Origin: Omnitrophica bacterium GWA2_52_8
GTDB taxonomy: Bacteria > Omnitrophota > Omnitrophia > Omnitrophales > Aquincolibacteriaceae
Assembly: GCA_001804025.1 (NCBI GenBank)
Contig: MHFC01000119.1
Coordinates: forward strand, 4,216 to 20,228
Reading direction: 5' to 3'
Length of the DNA stretch: 16,013 nucleotides
Each line of letters opens with the position of its first letter. Positions within the stretch are counted from its first letter, which is position 1. The notes beneath the pieces are model-generated. The model was not told the DNA's origin. It searched no databases and saw nothing but the letters and a program-made list of their open reading frames with translations. Made by a program: the position numbers and the translations under genes. Shown here piece by piece: positions 1 to 5,632 of this stretch.

Positions 1-145
1 CGGAGGCCCCATTGCGGGAATTTGCAGCAAAGCCCCTGATTCGGATATGTGTCACCAAAGCCTTGAATCTCAAGGTCCTTATAGTGATACTCTTCCTGCC
101 AGCCAATTAATTTGGGAGTTTTTTAAAAGACACAAACTCCCCTGA
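1..145 (+). CDS. C-terminal fragment of a probable PHB-depolymerase/LpqC-type esterase
   Basis: An open frame runs from base 2 to a TGA at 143-145, giving 47 residues of a gene that begins before the window. The fragment opens with GGPIAGICSK and ends with ASQLIWEFFKRHKLP. A closing helix of the form xLIWEFFxxHPLP, following a glycine-rich WPGG-like loop, is typical of secreted alpha/beta-hydrolases of the polyhydroxybutyrate depolymerase / feruloyl esterase group. The catalytic Ser and Asp would lie upstream of the window, so only the tail can be judged. A GGGAGTTT/AAACTCCC inverted repeat (114-121/134-141) sits over the last codons but lacks a following T-run, so I do not call it a terminator. 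The family assignment rests on this short tail alone. Confidence 0.5.
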   Translation, partial: GGPIAGICSKAPDSDMCHQSLESQGPYSDTLPASQLIWEFFKRHKLP

Positions 146-168
146 TCATTTCTATTTCCTTAAACTAC

Positions 169-177
169 TGGTATAAT
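169..177 (+). promoter_or_regulatory. Extended -10 promoter for mscL
   Basis: TGGTATAAT is a perfect TGnTATAAT extended -10 element. The region 17 bp upstream (TTTCTA, 149-154) is a poor -35, as is common for extended -10 promoters. Transcription would start near 184, leaving a leader of about 100 nt before mscL. Confidence 0.65.
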
Positions 178-246
178 CGGAGCCGTTTCAAGAAGAAAGG
201 GAGAGCTTTTTTGCACGGGTATCATTGCTCGAACCGGGGGCAATTA

Positions 247-288
247 ATGTTTCAATCCAGTGAAAGCGGACAAGGAGAAAACGGATGA
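247..288 (+). CDS. Possible 13-codon upstream ORF overlapping the mscL start
   Basis: ATG at 247 opens a 13-codon frame ([13 protein letters not shown]) ending in TGA at 286-288, which overlaps the mscL ATG (285-287) as ATGA. A G-rich stretch (CCGGGGG, 234-240) lies about 6 nt upstream and could serve as a ribosome-binding site. This arrangement would couple mscL translation to translation of the leader. mscL also has its own AAGGAG (272-277), so coupling is not required. The ORF is short enough to be a chance occurrence. Confidence 0.25.
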   Translation: MFQSSESGQGENG

Positions 289-710
289 AGGTGTTAGAAG
301 AATTTAAGGCATTTGCGATGCGGGGGAATGTCGTGGATATGGCGGTCGGGATCATCATCGGGGGAGCGTTCGGCAAGATCGTCGGCTCTCTGGTAAATGA
401 TGTGATCATGCCGCCTATCGGAAAACTTCTCGGCGGTGTTGATTTTACAAACTTGTTTTTTGTTTTAGGGGAAGGGACCTACGAAAGTCTTGAGGCGGCA
501 AAAGCGGTGGGGGTTGCGACGATTAATTACGGAGTCTTCATCAATACGATTATCAATTTCGTCATTGTTGCGTCCGCCATTTTTATGATGATCAAGTTGA
601 TGAATGCCGCCAAGAAGAAAGAAGCGGAAGCTCCCAAGGCCGCGCCGGTGCCGCCGAGACAAGAAATTTTGCTTGAAGAAATCCGGAACCTTTTGGCAAA
701 GAAGGGCTAG
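285..710 (+). CDS. mscL: Large-conductance mechanosensitive channel MscL
   Basis: MscL is a homopentameric inner-membrane channel that opens under high membrane tension and releases solutes during hypo-osmotic shock. The 141-aa product has the usual length and layout. It has the N-terminal amphipathic helix ([16 protein letters not shown]), the glycine-rich TM1 (about residues 15-43, with [12 protein letters not shown] and NDVIMPPIG), a periplasmic loop (about 44-79), TM2 (about 80-105), an Ala/Pro/Lys linker and a closing C-terminal helix ([15 protein letters not shown]). The start is fixed by AAGGAG 7 nt upstream and by the conserved opening [11 protein letters not shown]. It is monocistronic, with its own extended -10 promoter. 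The stop codon TAG lies inside the CTAG that borders the MITE-like element at 707-806, so the gene ends exactly at that junction. Confidence 0.96.
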   Translation: MKVLEEFKAFAMRGNVVDMAVGIIIGGAFGKIVGSLVNDVIMPPIGKLLGGVDFTNLFFVLGEGTYESLEAAKAVGVATINYGVFINTIINFVIVASAIFMMIKLMNAAKKKEAEAPKAAPVPPRQEILLEEIRNLLAKKG

Positions 711-806
711 TCCTGTATCACATTAATTTTTATGAATCGGAACACAGGACAGTACTTGTCTCCTTATAAAAAACACTCCTAATTTTTAATGAAACAAGGG
801 ACTAAG
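707..806 (-). repeat. MITE-like repeat, copy A (inverted relative to copy B at 1363-1460)
   Basis: The 100-bp segment has imperfect terminal inverted repeats. Its left end begins CTAGTCCTGTATCACATTAAT, and its right end, read inward on the minus strand, begins CTTAGTCCCTTGTTTCATTA. Read on the minus strand it aligns along its whole length with 1363-1460 at roughly 80% identity by eye, with conserved blocks GAGACAAGT and CCGATTCATA. The bordering CTAG and CTAA resemble the YTAR 4-bp targets known for IS5-family elements; that link is inference. It carries no ORF. Confidence 0.7.
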
Positions 807-832
807 TAACAGCCATAAGTCTTTTAATGTTT

Positions 833-901
833 TGTCATGCCCGAATGCTTGTGTCGGGGATCCTGACTGTGGATTCCCGCTTAGAATCCGCGGGAATGAC
901 A
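833..901. repeat. 69-bp palindromic dispersed-type repeat
   Basis: The ends TGTCATGCCCG (833-843) and CGGGAATGACA (891-901) are inverted repeats with one mismatch. An inner stem, ATTCCCGC (873-880) with GCGGGAAT (890-897), is perfect. The GTCATTCCCGCG...GCGGGAATCC pattern resembles short intergenic repeats that occur in many bacterial genomes. There is only one copy in this window, so its dispersed nature here is inferred from resemblance. It differs in sequence from the neighbouring MITE-like copy A. Confidence 0.55.
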
Positions 902-954
902 GCGCACAAATATCAAAAGATTTTTGAACGATTACTTAGAAGTTTTAGTGCGTC

Positions 955-960
955 TAATAT
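955..960 (+). promoter_or_regulatory. Possible -10 element for the lipoprotein gene
   Basis: TAATAT lies 22 bp before the lipoprotein start codon, in AT-rich DNA. No convincing -35 is seen at 16-18 bp spacing (TTACTT at 932-937 is the best), so this is tentative. Confidence 0.25.
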
Positions 961-982
961 TAACCAGCATAAGGAGAATTAA

Positions 983-1210
983 ATGAAAAAGATCGGATTA
1001 TTGCTCATCCTTGGAATGCTGTCCTTCTCATTGGCCGGCTGCGGCGACCCGTGTAAGGACGATGTTTTTACCGGTATCGGCGACTCCATCGCGACGATGG
1101 GGAAAGAAGGTCTGGAGAAGGAGAAGATCCTTGCCGAAAGAACCGCCAAGCGGGCGGCAGCCTGTGCCGAGAGAACCGGCAACCAAATGAAGAAAAGCCT
1201 GGGTCTGTAA
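983..1210 (+). CDS. Small lipoprotein, function unknown
   Basis: The 75-aa product has a classic lipoprotein signal: Lys-Lys, a hydrophobic stretch (IGLLLILGMLSFS) and lipobox LAGC with lipidated Cys20. The +2 residue is Gly, so no inner-membrane retention Asp is present, which suggests outer-membrane sorting. The mature part is about 56 residues, with a short Cys/Asp patch (CGDPCKDD) and a charged, Ala-rich, probably helical tail carrying another Cys61. The size recalls Lpp-like lipoproteins, but the heptad pattern and a terminal Lys are missing, so I assign no function. The start is supported by AAGGAG 7 nt upstream. It is monocistronic and followed by a strong terminator. The gene is flanked by inverted copies of the MITE-like repeat at 707-806 and 1363-1460. 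Confidence 0.85.
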   Translation: MKKIGLLLILGMLSFSLAGCGDPCKDDVFTGIGDSIATMGKEGLEKEKILAERTAKRAAACAERTGNQMKKSLGL

Positions 1211-1258
1211 TTTTCCGAGGAGCTGTCTGCCGGAGATTCAGAGCTGTAAGAGAAACCC

Positions 1259-1293
1259 AAGCCCTGGTCCGAAAACGGATCAGGGCTTTTTTT
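1259..1293 (+). terminator. Rho-independent terminator of the lipoprotein gene
   Basis: The stem is AAGCCCTGGTCCG (1259-1271) with CGGATCAGGGCTT (1276-1288), continuous apart from one G-U pair, with loop AAAA. A run of seven T follows (1287-1293). This is a textbook intrinsic terminator 48 bp after the stop codon. Confidence 0.92.
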
Positions 1294-1336
1294 ATCTCAC
1301 CCGTCGTTAAACATGGCGCGATAAATCAATAAGGCC

Positions 1337-1364
1337 TTGACATGAGATTGAATCTCAATAGACT
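1337..1364 (+). promoter_or_regulatory. Promoter of the fur-hemP operon
   Basis: TTGACA (1337-1342, perfect -35) is separated by 16 bp from TAGACT (1359-1364, 4/6 match to the -10). The spacer is almost entirely filled by the palindrome at 1343-1357, a standard repressor position. The predicted start near 1371 falls inside MITE-like copy B. Confidence 0.5.
1343..1357. promoter_or_regulatory. Candidate Fur-family operator 1 (7-1-7 palindrome)
   Basis: TGAGATTGAATCTCA is a perfect 7-1-7 inverted repeat, the same geometry as classical Fur and PerR boxes though with its own sequence. It sits between the -35 and -10 of the promoter that precedes the Fur-family gene, which suggests autoregulation. 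The identity of the binding protein is inferred. Confidence 0.55.
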
Positions 1365-1460
1365 AGCACATTGTTTCATTAATAATTCAGGATGTTTTTA
1401 TAAAGAGACAAGTGCGGTACTGTGTACCGATTCATAGAAATTAATGAAACACAGTACTAG
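1363..1460 (+). repeat. MITE-like repeat, copy B
   Basis: The ends are CTAGCACATTGTTTCATTAA and, read inward from the other side, CTAGTACTGTGTTTCATTAA; 18 of 21 terminal bases match. The element is bounded by CTAG (1363-1366) and CTAG (1457-1460), consistent with a 4-bp target duplication. It contains a small CGGTAC/GTACCG hairpin (1415-1429). It carries no ORF. It is the inverted counterpart of 707-806 and lies between the promoter/operator 1 and operator 2 of the fur operon. Confidence 0.75.
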
Positions 1461-1462
1461 GT

Positions 1463-1485
1463 TCTCAATTGAGATAAAATCTCAA
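1463..1485. promoter_or_regulatory. Candidate Fur-family operator 2 with overlapping palindromes
   Basis: TGAGATAAAATCTCA (1470-1484) matches operator 1 at all but two central positions. It overlaps a perfect 12-bp palindrome TCTCAATTGAGA (1463-1474). Overlapping half-sites of this sort are typical where Fur-family dimers bind side by side. TAAAAT (1475-1480) inside it could act as a -10, but no -35 is apparent. Confidence 0.5.
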
Positions 1486-1513
1486 ATGTGGTTCAGTGAG
1501 AAACTGAAAGTTA

Positions 1514-1595
1514 TGCGGCCGCTGAAACCGCCGTCGGCGGGGCCGGTGCACGGCTAAGCCGGAAGCAGAGCCGGTAATGGCGGCTACGGCCCGCA
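1514..1595 (+). promoter_or_regulatory. GC-rich, probably structured leader of the fur operon
   Basis: This stretch is much more GC-rich than its surroundings. TGCGGCCG (1514-1521) can pair with CGGCCCGCA (1587-1595) with one bulge, closing a domain. The domain contains the hairpin CCGCC-GTC-GGCGG (1528-1540), three GCCGG motifs and the palindrome around CGGCTAAGCCG (1551-1561). The fur SD and start follow 8 nt later. I recognise no known riboswitch class in it. Folding is inferred by eye. Confidence 0.3.
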
Positions 1596-1610
1596 CAAAG
1601 GGAGGCATCA

Positions 1611-2057
1611 ATGCATAAGTCAAAAGACGCCCTTGAATCTCTCAAGGAATTGCTTGAACGCAAGAGGCTTAAATATACTTATGAGCGCGAATGCATTTAC
1701 GATGAAGTCCAAAAGATCGGCAAGCATTTTGATGCCGACAGTCTTTATGACCGCTTCAAAAAACGCGGTGCGCGGATTGCAAGAGCCACGGTTTACCGGA
1801 ACCTTCCGCTGCTTCTTGAGGCAGGGGTCATTCAAAAATCGGCTGGGGAAGGGAAACGGGATTTTTATGAAAAGACGGATGTCAAAGGCCATCACGACCA
1901 CATGGTGTGTCTTGGCTGCAAGAAAATCATCGAGTTCCATAGCAACGAGCTCGAGAAGCTTCAGGAGAAATTGTCAGCGGAATATAAGTTTAAGCTGGTC
2001 TTCCATGACCACCGGCTTTTTGGGTATTGCGACAAATGCCAGCCCAGACCCAAATGA
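1611..2057 (+). CDS. Fur-family metal-responsive transcriptional regulator
   Basis: The 148-aa product is full length for the Fur family. It has an N-terminal winged-helix DNA-binding domain (about residues 8-88; conserved HFDADSLY at 39-46 and RATVYRNLPLLLEAGVI at 58-74) and a C-terminal metal-binding dimerisation domain (about 89-148). Metal-site residues are visible: HHDH at 94-97, the structural zinc pairs C100/C103 and C140/C143, and His132 and His134. These features are shared by Fur, PerR and Zur, so the sensed signal cannot be fixed. The hemP partner favours iron or heme. The start is supported by GGGAGG 7 nt upstream. Promoter and palindromic operators at 1337-1484 suggest autorepression. 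The stop overlaps the hemP start as ATGA, so translation is probably coupled. Confidence 0.93.
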   Translation: MHKSKDALESLKELLERKRLKYTYERECIYDEVQKIGKHFDADSLYDRFKKRGARIARATVYRNLPLLLEAGVIQKSAGEGKRDFYEKTDVKGHHDHMVCLGCKKIIEFHSNELEKLQEKLSAEYKFKLVFHDHRLFGYCDKCQPRPK

Positions 2058-2236
2058 CGATAAAACCCCATAAAGACCTGCAGCCTATAAAAAAAACCGT
2101 TGATTTCTCAGCGGGCAGGGAAGCCTACCGCTCGGAAGACCTTTTTAAAAACGGCAGGGAAATTGTAATTTTCCACGGTGAGCTCCGGTACCGGCTCCAG
2201 ATTACCAAGGCTGGAAAACTGATTTTAAACAAATGA
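2054..2236 (+). CDS. hemP: HemP/HmuP-family hemin uptake protein
   Basis: The 60-aa product matches the small HemP family: a variable N-terminus followed by the domain at about residues 26-60 with GREIVIFHGELRYRLQ and the closing TKAGKLILNK. Family members are linked to iron and heme uptake loci, and some (HmuP) act in Fur-dependent regulation of heme receptor genes. The start is taken as the ATG at 2054, which overlaps the fur stop in ATGA. An in-frame ATG at 2027 would extend the protein by nine residues inside fur and has no family support. No heme receptor or TonB gene is nearby, so here the gene appears only as a regulatory companion of fur. It ends overlapping the convergent small-protein gene by 12 bp. 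Confidence 0.85.
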   Translation: MTIKPHKDLQPIKKTVDFSAGREAYRSEDLFKNGREIVIFHGELRYRLQITKAGKLILNK

Positions 2237-2425
2237 AGAATCCGGATTTTTTTGTTCCGGGTCTCTCCGCCTGCCGGTGTCAGCTTTAGGATTTGGCGGA
2301 AGCTTGCTCTGCGGCCGCGGTTTTTCGCCGTGTTCTCCGCCGCAGGCAAAAACGGCCGGGACAGCAGCCGAAACCGCCACAAGCAGGGTCAGCATTCCTA
2401 TCGTGAGCCATGACTTCTTATTCAT
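2225..2425 (-). CDS. Small secreted or lipid-anchored protein, function unknown
   Basis: The 66-aa product begins MNKKSWLTIGMLTLLVAV, a clear signal peptide continuing to AVPAVFA before CGGEHGEKPRP. Cleavage at AVFA|C is plausible. The VFAC sequence is a poor lipobox, with Phe at -2, so lipidation is possible but not certain. The mature part (about 39 residues) is hydrophilic and rich in Pro, Lys, Arg and Gly, probably unstructured. ATG at 2425 is chosen over the one 21 nt upstream because GGAG lies 5 nt before it and the signal peptide then starts properly. The gene is convergent with hemP and overlaps its last 12 bp. Upstream on the same strand is the hairpin array at 2481-2681, which may be its leader RNA. 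Confidence 0.65.
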   Translation of the reverse strand: MNKKSWLTIGMLTLLVAVSAAVPAVFACGGEHGEKPRPQSKLPPNPKADTGRRRDPEQKNPDSSFV

Positions 2426-2480
2426 AGAATCTCCGTTTCTGGTCATTTTGTGATAAGAAATGTTGGCACAAGCTTAGTCC

Positions 2481-2681
2481 GGTTTTCTCATCGATTAGGT
2501 GAATCGATGAGAAAACCGCTTTGGACGCATGGGGTTGCATCCAAAGTTTTGCGCCCGCGTTTTAACAGGGCGCAAAAGACAACCCCTGTGGTACAAATGA
2601 AAAAGCCCATTTGCACCACAGCCTCCGCGAGGGCATTTCTCATTGGTGATGAGAAATGCGGGTTAGGAGCGGTTGCAAGCA
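2481..2681 (-). ncRNA. Array of five hairpins: candidate structured RNA or leader on the minus strand
   Basis: In minus-strand order there are five stem-loops. H1 is 2659-2633 (11 bp). A mini-stem CCTC/GAGG is at 2632-2622. H2 is 2621-2586 (14 bp), H3 2577-2547 (10 bp, 11-nt loop), H4 2546-2519 (11 bp) and H5 2517-2481 (16 bp). H1, H3 and H5 are perfect. The only mismatches, one each in H2 and H4, are A-C on the plus strand but G-U on the minus strand, which favours minus-strand transcription. The H4 loop ACCCC (2535-2531) can pair with GGGGT (2586-2582) just before H3, giving a possible pseudoknot. TATACT (2693-2688) with TTCGGA (2717-2712, 18-bp spacing) is a weak promoter. The array ends 56 nt before the small secreted-protein start. 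It matches no RNA family I know. Confidence 0.5.
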
Positions 2682-2760
2682 GAGCGCAGTATATAAACGC
2701 TAACTCCTTGATCCGAAATGAGTTAATGAAGTTCTGCGTTGTTCCGGCCGGACCCTTCCG

Positions 2761-2810
2761 AAAGCCGTTAAAATTTCTTTTCGCCGCGATTAGGGCTTTA
2801 ACTTTTTTTT
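2761..2810 (+). other. Weak terminator-like structure upstream of glnN
   Basis: AAAGCC (2761-2766) can pair with GGCTTT (2794-2799), or GTTAAA (2767-2772) with TTTAAC (2797-2802); both are followed by a run of eight T (2803-2810). Stems of six pairs with long loops are weak, so this may only be AT-rich promoter-proximal DNA. Confidence 0.2.
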
Positions 2811-2818
2811 GTCAGGTG

Positions 2819-2824
2819 TATAAT
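2819..2824 (+). promoter_or_regulatory. Probable -10 element of the glnN promoter
   Basis: A perfect TATAAT lies about 100 bp before glnN. The best -35 at 16-bp spacing is TTTAAC (2797-2802), a 3/6 match, so an activator may be needed. The leader contains a TGAAGG/CCTTCA hairpin (2844-2861). Confidence 0.45.
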
Positions 2825-2926
2825 CATGCGTTGTCAAATCTACTGAAGGTCCCCTCCTTCACGGCTTGACTCAGAATCACTTAAATACCCAGAGTAAAAT
2901 TCGAAACAAAAAAAGGAAGAATCGTC

Positions 2927-5053
2927 ATGTCTCAACTCACAAACGGATGTCAGGATTCAAGCAAAATATTCGGTGAAAATGTTTTCAACCAGAAGTTGAT
3001 GAAGGAACGTTTGCCGAAAGAAATTTTTAAATCACTTCTCCGCACGATCGAAAAAGGGGAGCCGCTTTCGATTGAAGTGGCCGGCGTCGTTGCGAATGCC
3101 ATGAAAGATTGGGCGACCGAAAAAGGCGCGACGCACTACACCCATTGGTTTCAACCGCTCACGGGAAAGACTGCGGAAAAACACGATGCCTTTATTTCTC
3201 CGACGGAATCCGGAAGCGTGATCCTCGAGTTTTCGGGCAAACAATTGATCCAGGGCGAACCCGACGCCTCATCCTTTCCGAGCGGCGGTCTGCGCTCCAC
3301 CTTTGAAGCACGCGGTTATACGGCATGGGACTGCACGTCGCCGGCGTTTTTGAAAAAGGACGGCGCAGGAAACGTAACGCTCTGCATCCCGACGGCATTT
3401 TGTTCTTACACCGGGGAAGCCCTTGATAAGAAAACACCGCTCTTGCGGTCTATGGCGGCGCTCTCGAAGCAAGCCATGCGCGTTCTGCGTGTGCTTGGGA
3501 ATAAGACGGCAAACCGCGTCACTTCAACCGTCGGACCCGAACAGGAATATTTTTTGATCGACAAGAAGCATTTTGACAAACGGCCGGATCTGATTATGTC
3601 CGGGCGCACGCTTTTCGGCGCAAAGTCGCCGAAAGGTCAAGAACTTGAAGACCAATATTTCGGTTCGATCAGAGACCGCATTTCGGCCTTTATGCGGGAC
3701 ATTGACATTGAACTCTGGAAAATGGGTGTTTCCGCAAAAACCAAACATAATGAAGTTGCGCCTGCCCAGTTCGAAATTGCGCCGATTTTTTCGACGACAA
3801 ATATCGCGGCCGACCATAACCAGCTTGTGATGGAAACGCTGCAAAAAGTGGCGATTCGTCACGGCCTGGTTTGCCTGCTTCAGGAAAAACCGTTTGCCGG
3901 CGTGAACGGTTCCGGCAAGCACAACAACTGGTCGATGGCCACGGACGACGGTGTCAATCTGCTTGATCCGGGAACGACCCCGCATGAAAACGAGCAGTTC
4001 TTGATTTTTCTGAGCGCGGTCACGAAGGCCGTGGATACGCACGCCGACAAGTTGCGGGCCTCTGCCGCCAATCCCGGCAACGATCTGCGTCTCGGGGCTA
4101 ACGAAGCACCCCCGGCGATTATTTCGATTTTTATGGGCAGCGAACTGACCGAAATTATTGAAAGTTTGTCGAAAGGCAAACCGACCCGTTCACACGGCCA
4201 GCATTTTCTGAGAATCGGGGTCGACTCGCTTCCCGATCTTCCGAAAGACAATACGGACCGTAACCGGACCTCGCCGTTCGCATTTACGGGGAATAAATTT
4301 GAATTCCGTATGGTGCCGTCCTCGGCGTCTATTTCGGGCCCGAATATCGTTCTCAATACGATTGTGGCCGAGGCGCTGGATGAGATTGCGACGAAGCTGG
4401 AAAGTGCGTCTAAAAAAGACCTTAACAAGGTGTGCGAGCAAATTGTGACCGGAATTTTCAAGAAACACAGCCGTATCATTTTTAACGGGAACAATTACTC
4501 CGCAGAATGGATCAAGGAAGCGAAGCGGCGCGGGATTCCGAATATTTCTTCAACCGTTGAGGCCTTGGGGTATATGGCCAATGAGTCGGCTGAAAAATTG
4601 TTCGCAAAATATCACGTACTTTCGAAGCACGAGCTGCACTCCCGTTATGAGATTTATCTCGAGCACTATATCAAGACCATCAACATCGAAACGCAGTGCT
4701 CGATTTCAATGGCGAAACGGCTCTATATCCCGACTGTCATCCGTTATACGGAGCAGCTCGCGGAAGGGATCCTGAATCTCAAGAAAGCCGGTACTTCCAC
4801 GACGGTCCAGGAAGAACTTCTGAGAAAGATCACAAGCCATCTGGAATCTGCGGGTAAGAAGCTTGTAGCCCTCGAAGCAAAAGGTAAAAAAGCTGCGGGA
4901 ATCGCGGACTTTTTAGCGCGTGCGGAAGAGTACCGGGATAAAGTGGTCCCGGCGCAGCTTGCGCTCCGCGAGGACATTGATGCGCTCGAGGAAGTCCTGC
5001 CTGCCGAAGTTTGGCCGGTGCCGACGTATGCAGAAATGCTGTTTGGCGACTAA
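2927..5053 (+). CDS. glnN: Type III glutamine synthetase (GlnN)
   Basis: The enzyme makes glutamine from glutamate, ammonia and ATP, the central step of nitrogen assimilation. The length (708 aa) and the N-terminal extension with [11 protein letters not shown] (70-80) identify the large GSIII class, which forms dodecamers, rather than GSI (about 470 aa). Active-site motifs are intact: [11 protein letters not shown] (202-212), [14 protein letters not shown] (273-286), [11 protein letters not shown] (327-337) and [15 protein letters not shown] (388-402). The C-terminal third is helical. The GSI adenylylation loop is not expected in this class. The start is supported by AGGAAG 7 nt upstream. The gene is monocistronic, with a TATAAT box about 100 bp upstream and a strong terminator downstream. 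No ammonium transporter or PII gene is adjacent. Confidence 0.97.
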   Translation: MSQLTNGCQDSSKIFGENVFNQKLMKERLPKEIFKSLLRTIEKGEPLSIEVAGVVANAMKDWATEKGATHYTHWFQPLTGKTAEKHDAFISPTESGSVILEFSGKQLIQGEPDASSFPSGGLRSTFEARGYTAWDCTSPAFLKKDGAGNVTLCIPTAFCSYTGEALDKKTPLLRSMAALSKQAMRVLRVLGNKTANRVTSTVGPEQEYFLIDKKHFDKRPDLIMSGRTLFGAKSPKGQELEDQYFGSIRDRISAFMRDIDIELWKMGVSAKTKHNEVAPAQFEIAPIFSTTNIAADHNQLVMETLQKVAIRHGLVCLLQEKPFAGVNGSGKHNNWSMATDDGVNLLDPGTTPHENEQFLIFLSAVTKAVDTHADKLRASAANPGNDLRLGANEAPPAIISIFMGSELTEIIESLSKGKPTRSHGQHFLRIGVDSLPDLPKDNTDRNRTSPFAFTGNKFEFRMVPSSASISGPNIVLNTIVAEALDEIATKLESASKKDLNKVCEQIVTGIFKKHSRIIFNGNNYSAEWIKEAKRRGIPNISSTVEALGYMANESAEKLFAKYHVLSKHELHSRYEIYLEHYIKTINIETQCSISMAKRLYIPTVIRYTEQLAEGILNLKKAGTSTTVQEELLRKITSHLESAGKKLVALEAKGKKAAGIADFLARAEEYRDKVVPAQLALREDIDALEEVLPAEVWPVPTYAEMLFGD

Positions 5054-5095
5054 GGCCTTGTCAGTTTAATTTTTAGGGGAACAAGCACAAGTGAT

Positions 5096-5125
5096 GGATT
5101 GAAATTGAACCCCTAATTTCAATCC
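5096..5125. repeat. Perfect inverted repeat after glnN
   Basis: GGATTGAAATT (5096-5106) and AATTTCAATCC (5115-5125) form an 11-bp perfect stem with an 8-nt loop, with no T-run following. Its core GATTGAAAT recurs in the hairpin at 13088-13117, also with an 8-nt loop. Confidence 0.5.
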
Positions 5126-5154
5126 TGATTGCGCACTGGTTCTTCGTTTTAAAA

Positions 5155-5196
5155 AAACAAAATAGCCGGGAGAATTTTCTCCCGGCTATTTTGTTT
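5155..5196. terminator. Strong bidirectional-type terminator after glnN
   Basis: A perfect 20-bp stem (5155-5174 with 5177-5196) has core AGCCGGGAGAA/TTCTCCCGGCT and a minimal 2-nt loop. It is flanked by A-rich and T-rich tracts, so it could end transcription in either direction. It lies 102 bp after the glnN stop codon and 17 bp before the next gene. Confidence 0.9.
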
Positions 5197-5213
5197 AACC
5201 CACGACACCTTCT

Positions 5214-5618
5214 ATGAACCTTTTATCCAGAGCCGCCTTGATGATGGCCCTTTTTGTGATCCTGGGGGCATTCGGCGCGCACGCTCTCGAAGGGCGTCTC
5301 AGCGCCCCGATGCTTGAGGTTTACAAAACGGGCGTATTTTATCACGCCATTCACGGGCTTGGCTTATTGGCGATGGCCTGTCTGGAATCGCGCAGGCGAT
5401 CCGCTTCACTGTGCTGGGCGGGACGATTCCTGACCGCCGGACTGTTTCTTTTTTCCGGAAGCCTTTATCTGCTTGCGGTTACCGGGATCAAAAAAGTTGG
5501 GATGGTGACGCCGTTTGGAGGGCTGGCTTTTATTGCCGGATGGATTTTTTTGGCCAAAGCCGGTTTTGAAACCATCAAAGCTTCTGAATGGCCGCAGTCC
5601 CGAGACGGGCACGAATAG
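5214..5618 (+). CDS. DUF423 (YgdD-type) small integral membrane protein
   Basis: The 134-aa protein has four predicted membrane segments (about 7-25, 40-57, 67-89 and 98-118). It carries DUF423 hallmarks: GAFGAHAL at 18-25 in TM1, YHAIHGLGLL at 43-52, GSLYLLAVTG at 82-91 and TPFGGLAFIAGW at 99-110. The family is widespread and its biochemical function is unknown. The start at 5214 has no visible Shine-Dalgarno and lies 17 bp after the terminator, so initiation may be leaderless or may use the ATG pair at 5241-5246. The full TM1 argues for a start at or near 5214. The gene is convergent with pilT, with 14 bp between the stop codons. Confidence 0.85.
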   Translation: MNLLSRAALMMALFVILGAFGAHALEGRLSAPMLEVYKTGVFYHAIHGLGLLAMACLESRRRSASLCWAGRFLTAGLFLFSGSLYLLAVTGIKKVGMVTPFGGLAFIAGWIFLAKAGFETIKASEWPQSRDGHE

Positions 5619-5632
5619 GATCTGCCGTCAAT

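Noticed and set aside
114..141. Terminator of the esterase fragment
   Set aside because: The GGGAGTTT/AAACTCCC stem lies in the coding end and has no T-run after it.
1500..1610. Cobalamin or other known riboswitch in the fur leader
   Set aside because: GCCGGTG and related motifs are suggestive, but the conserved B12-box and other class signatures are missing. It is kept only as a generic structured leader.
2481..2681. tmRNA, RNase P RNA, SRP RNA or CRISPR array as the identity of the hairpin array
   Set aside because: No tmRNA ends or tag, no RNase P or SRP conserved motifs, and the hairpins differ in sequence with no regular repeat-spacer spacing.
2660..2710. Integron attC-like GTTAG...CTAAC motifs
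   Set aside because: The core-site order and spacing do not fit RYYYAAC...GTTRRRY, and there is no integrase or cassette structure.
2450..2869. 139-codon plus-strand open frame before glnN
   Set aside because: It runs through all five hairpins and the T-run, and has no Shine-Dalgarno or recognisable protein features. The inverted-repeat structure explains the sequence better than coding.
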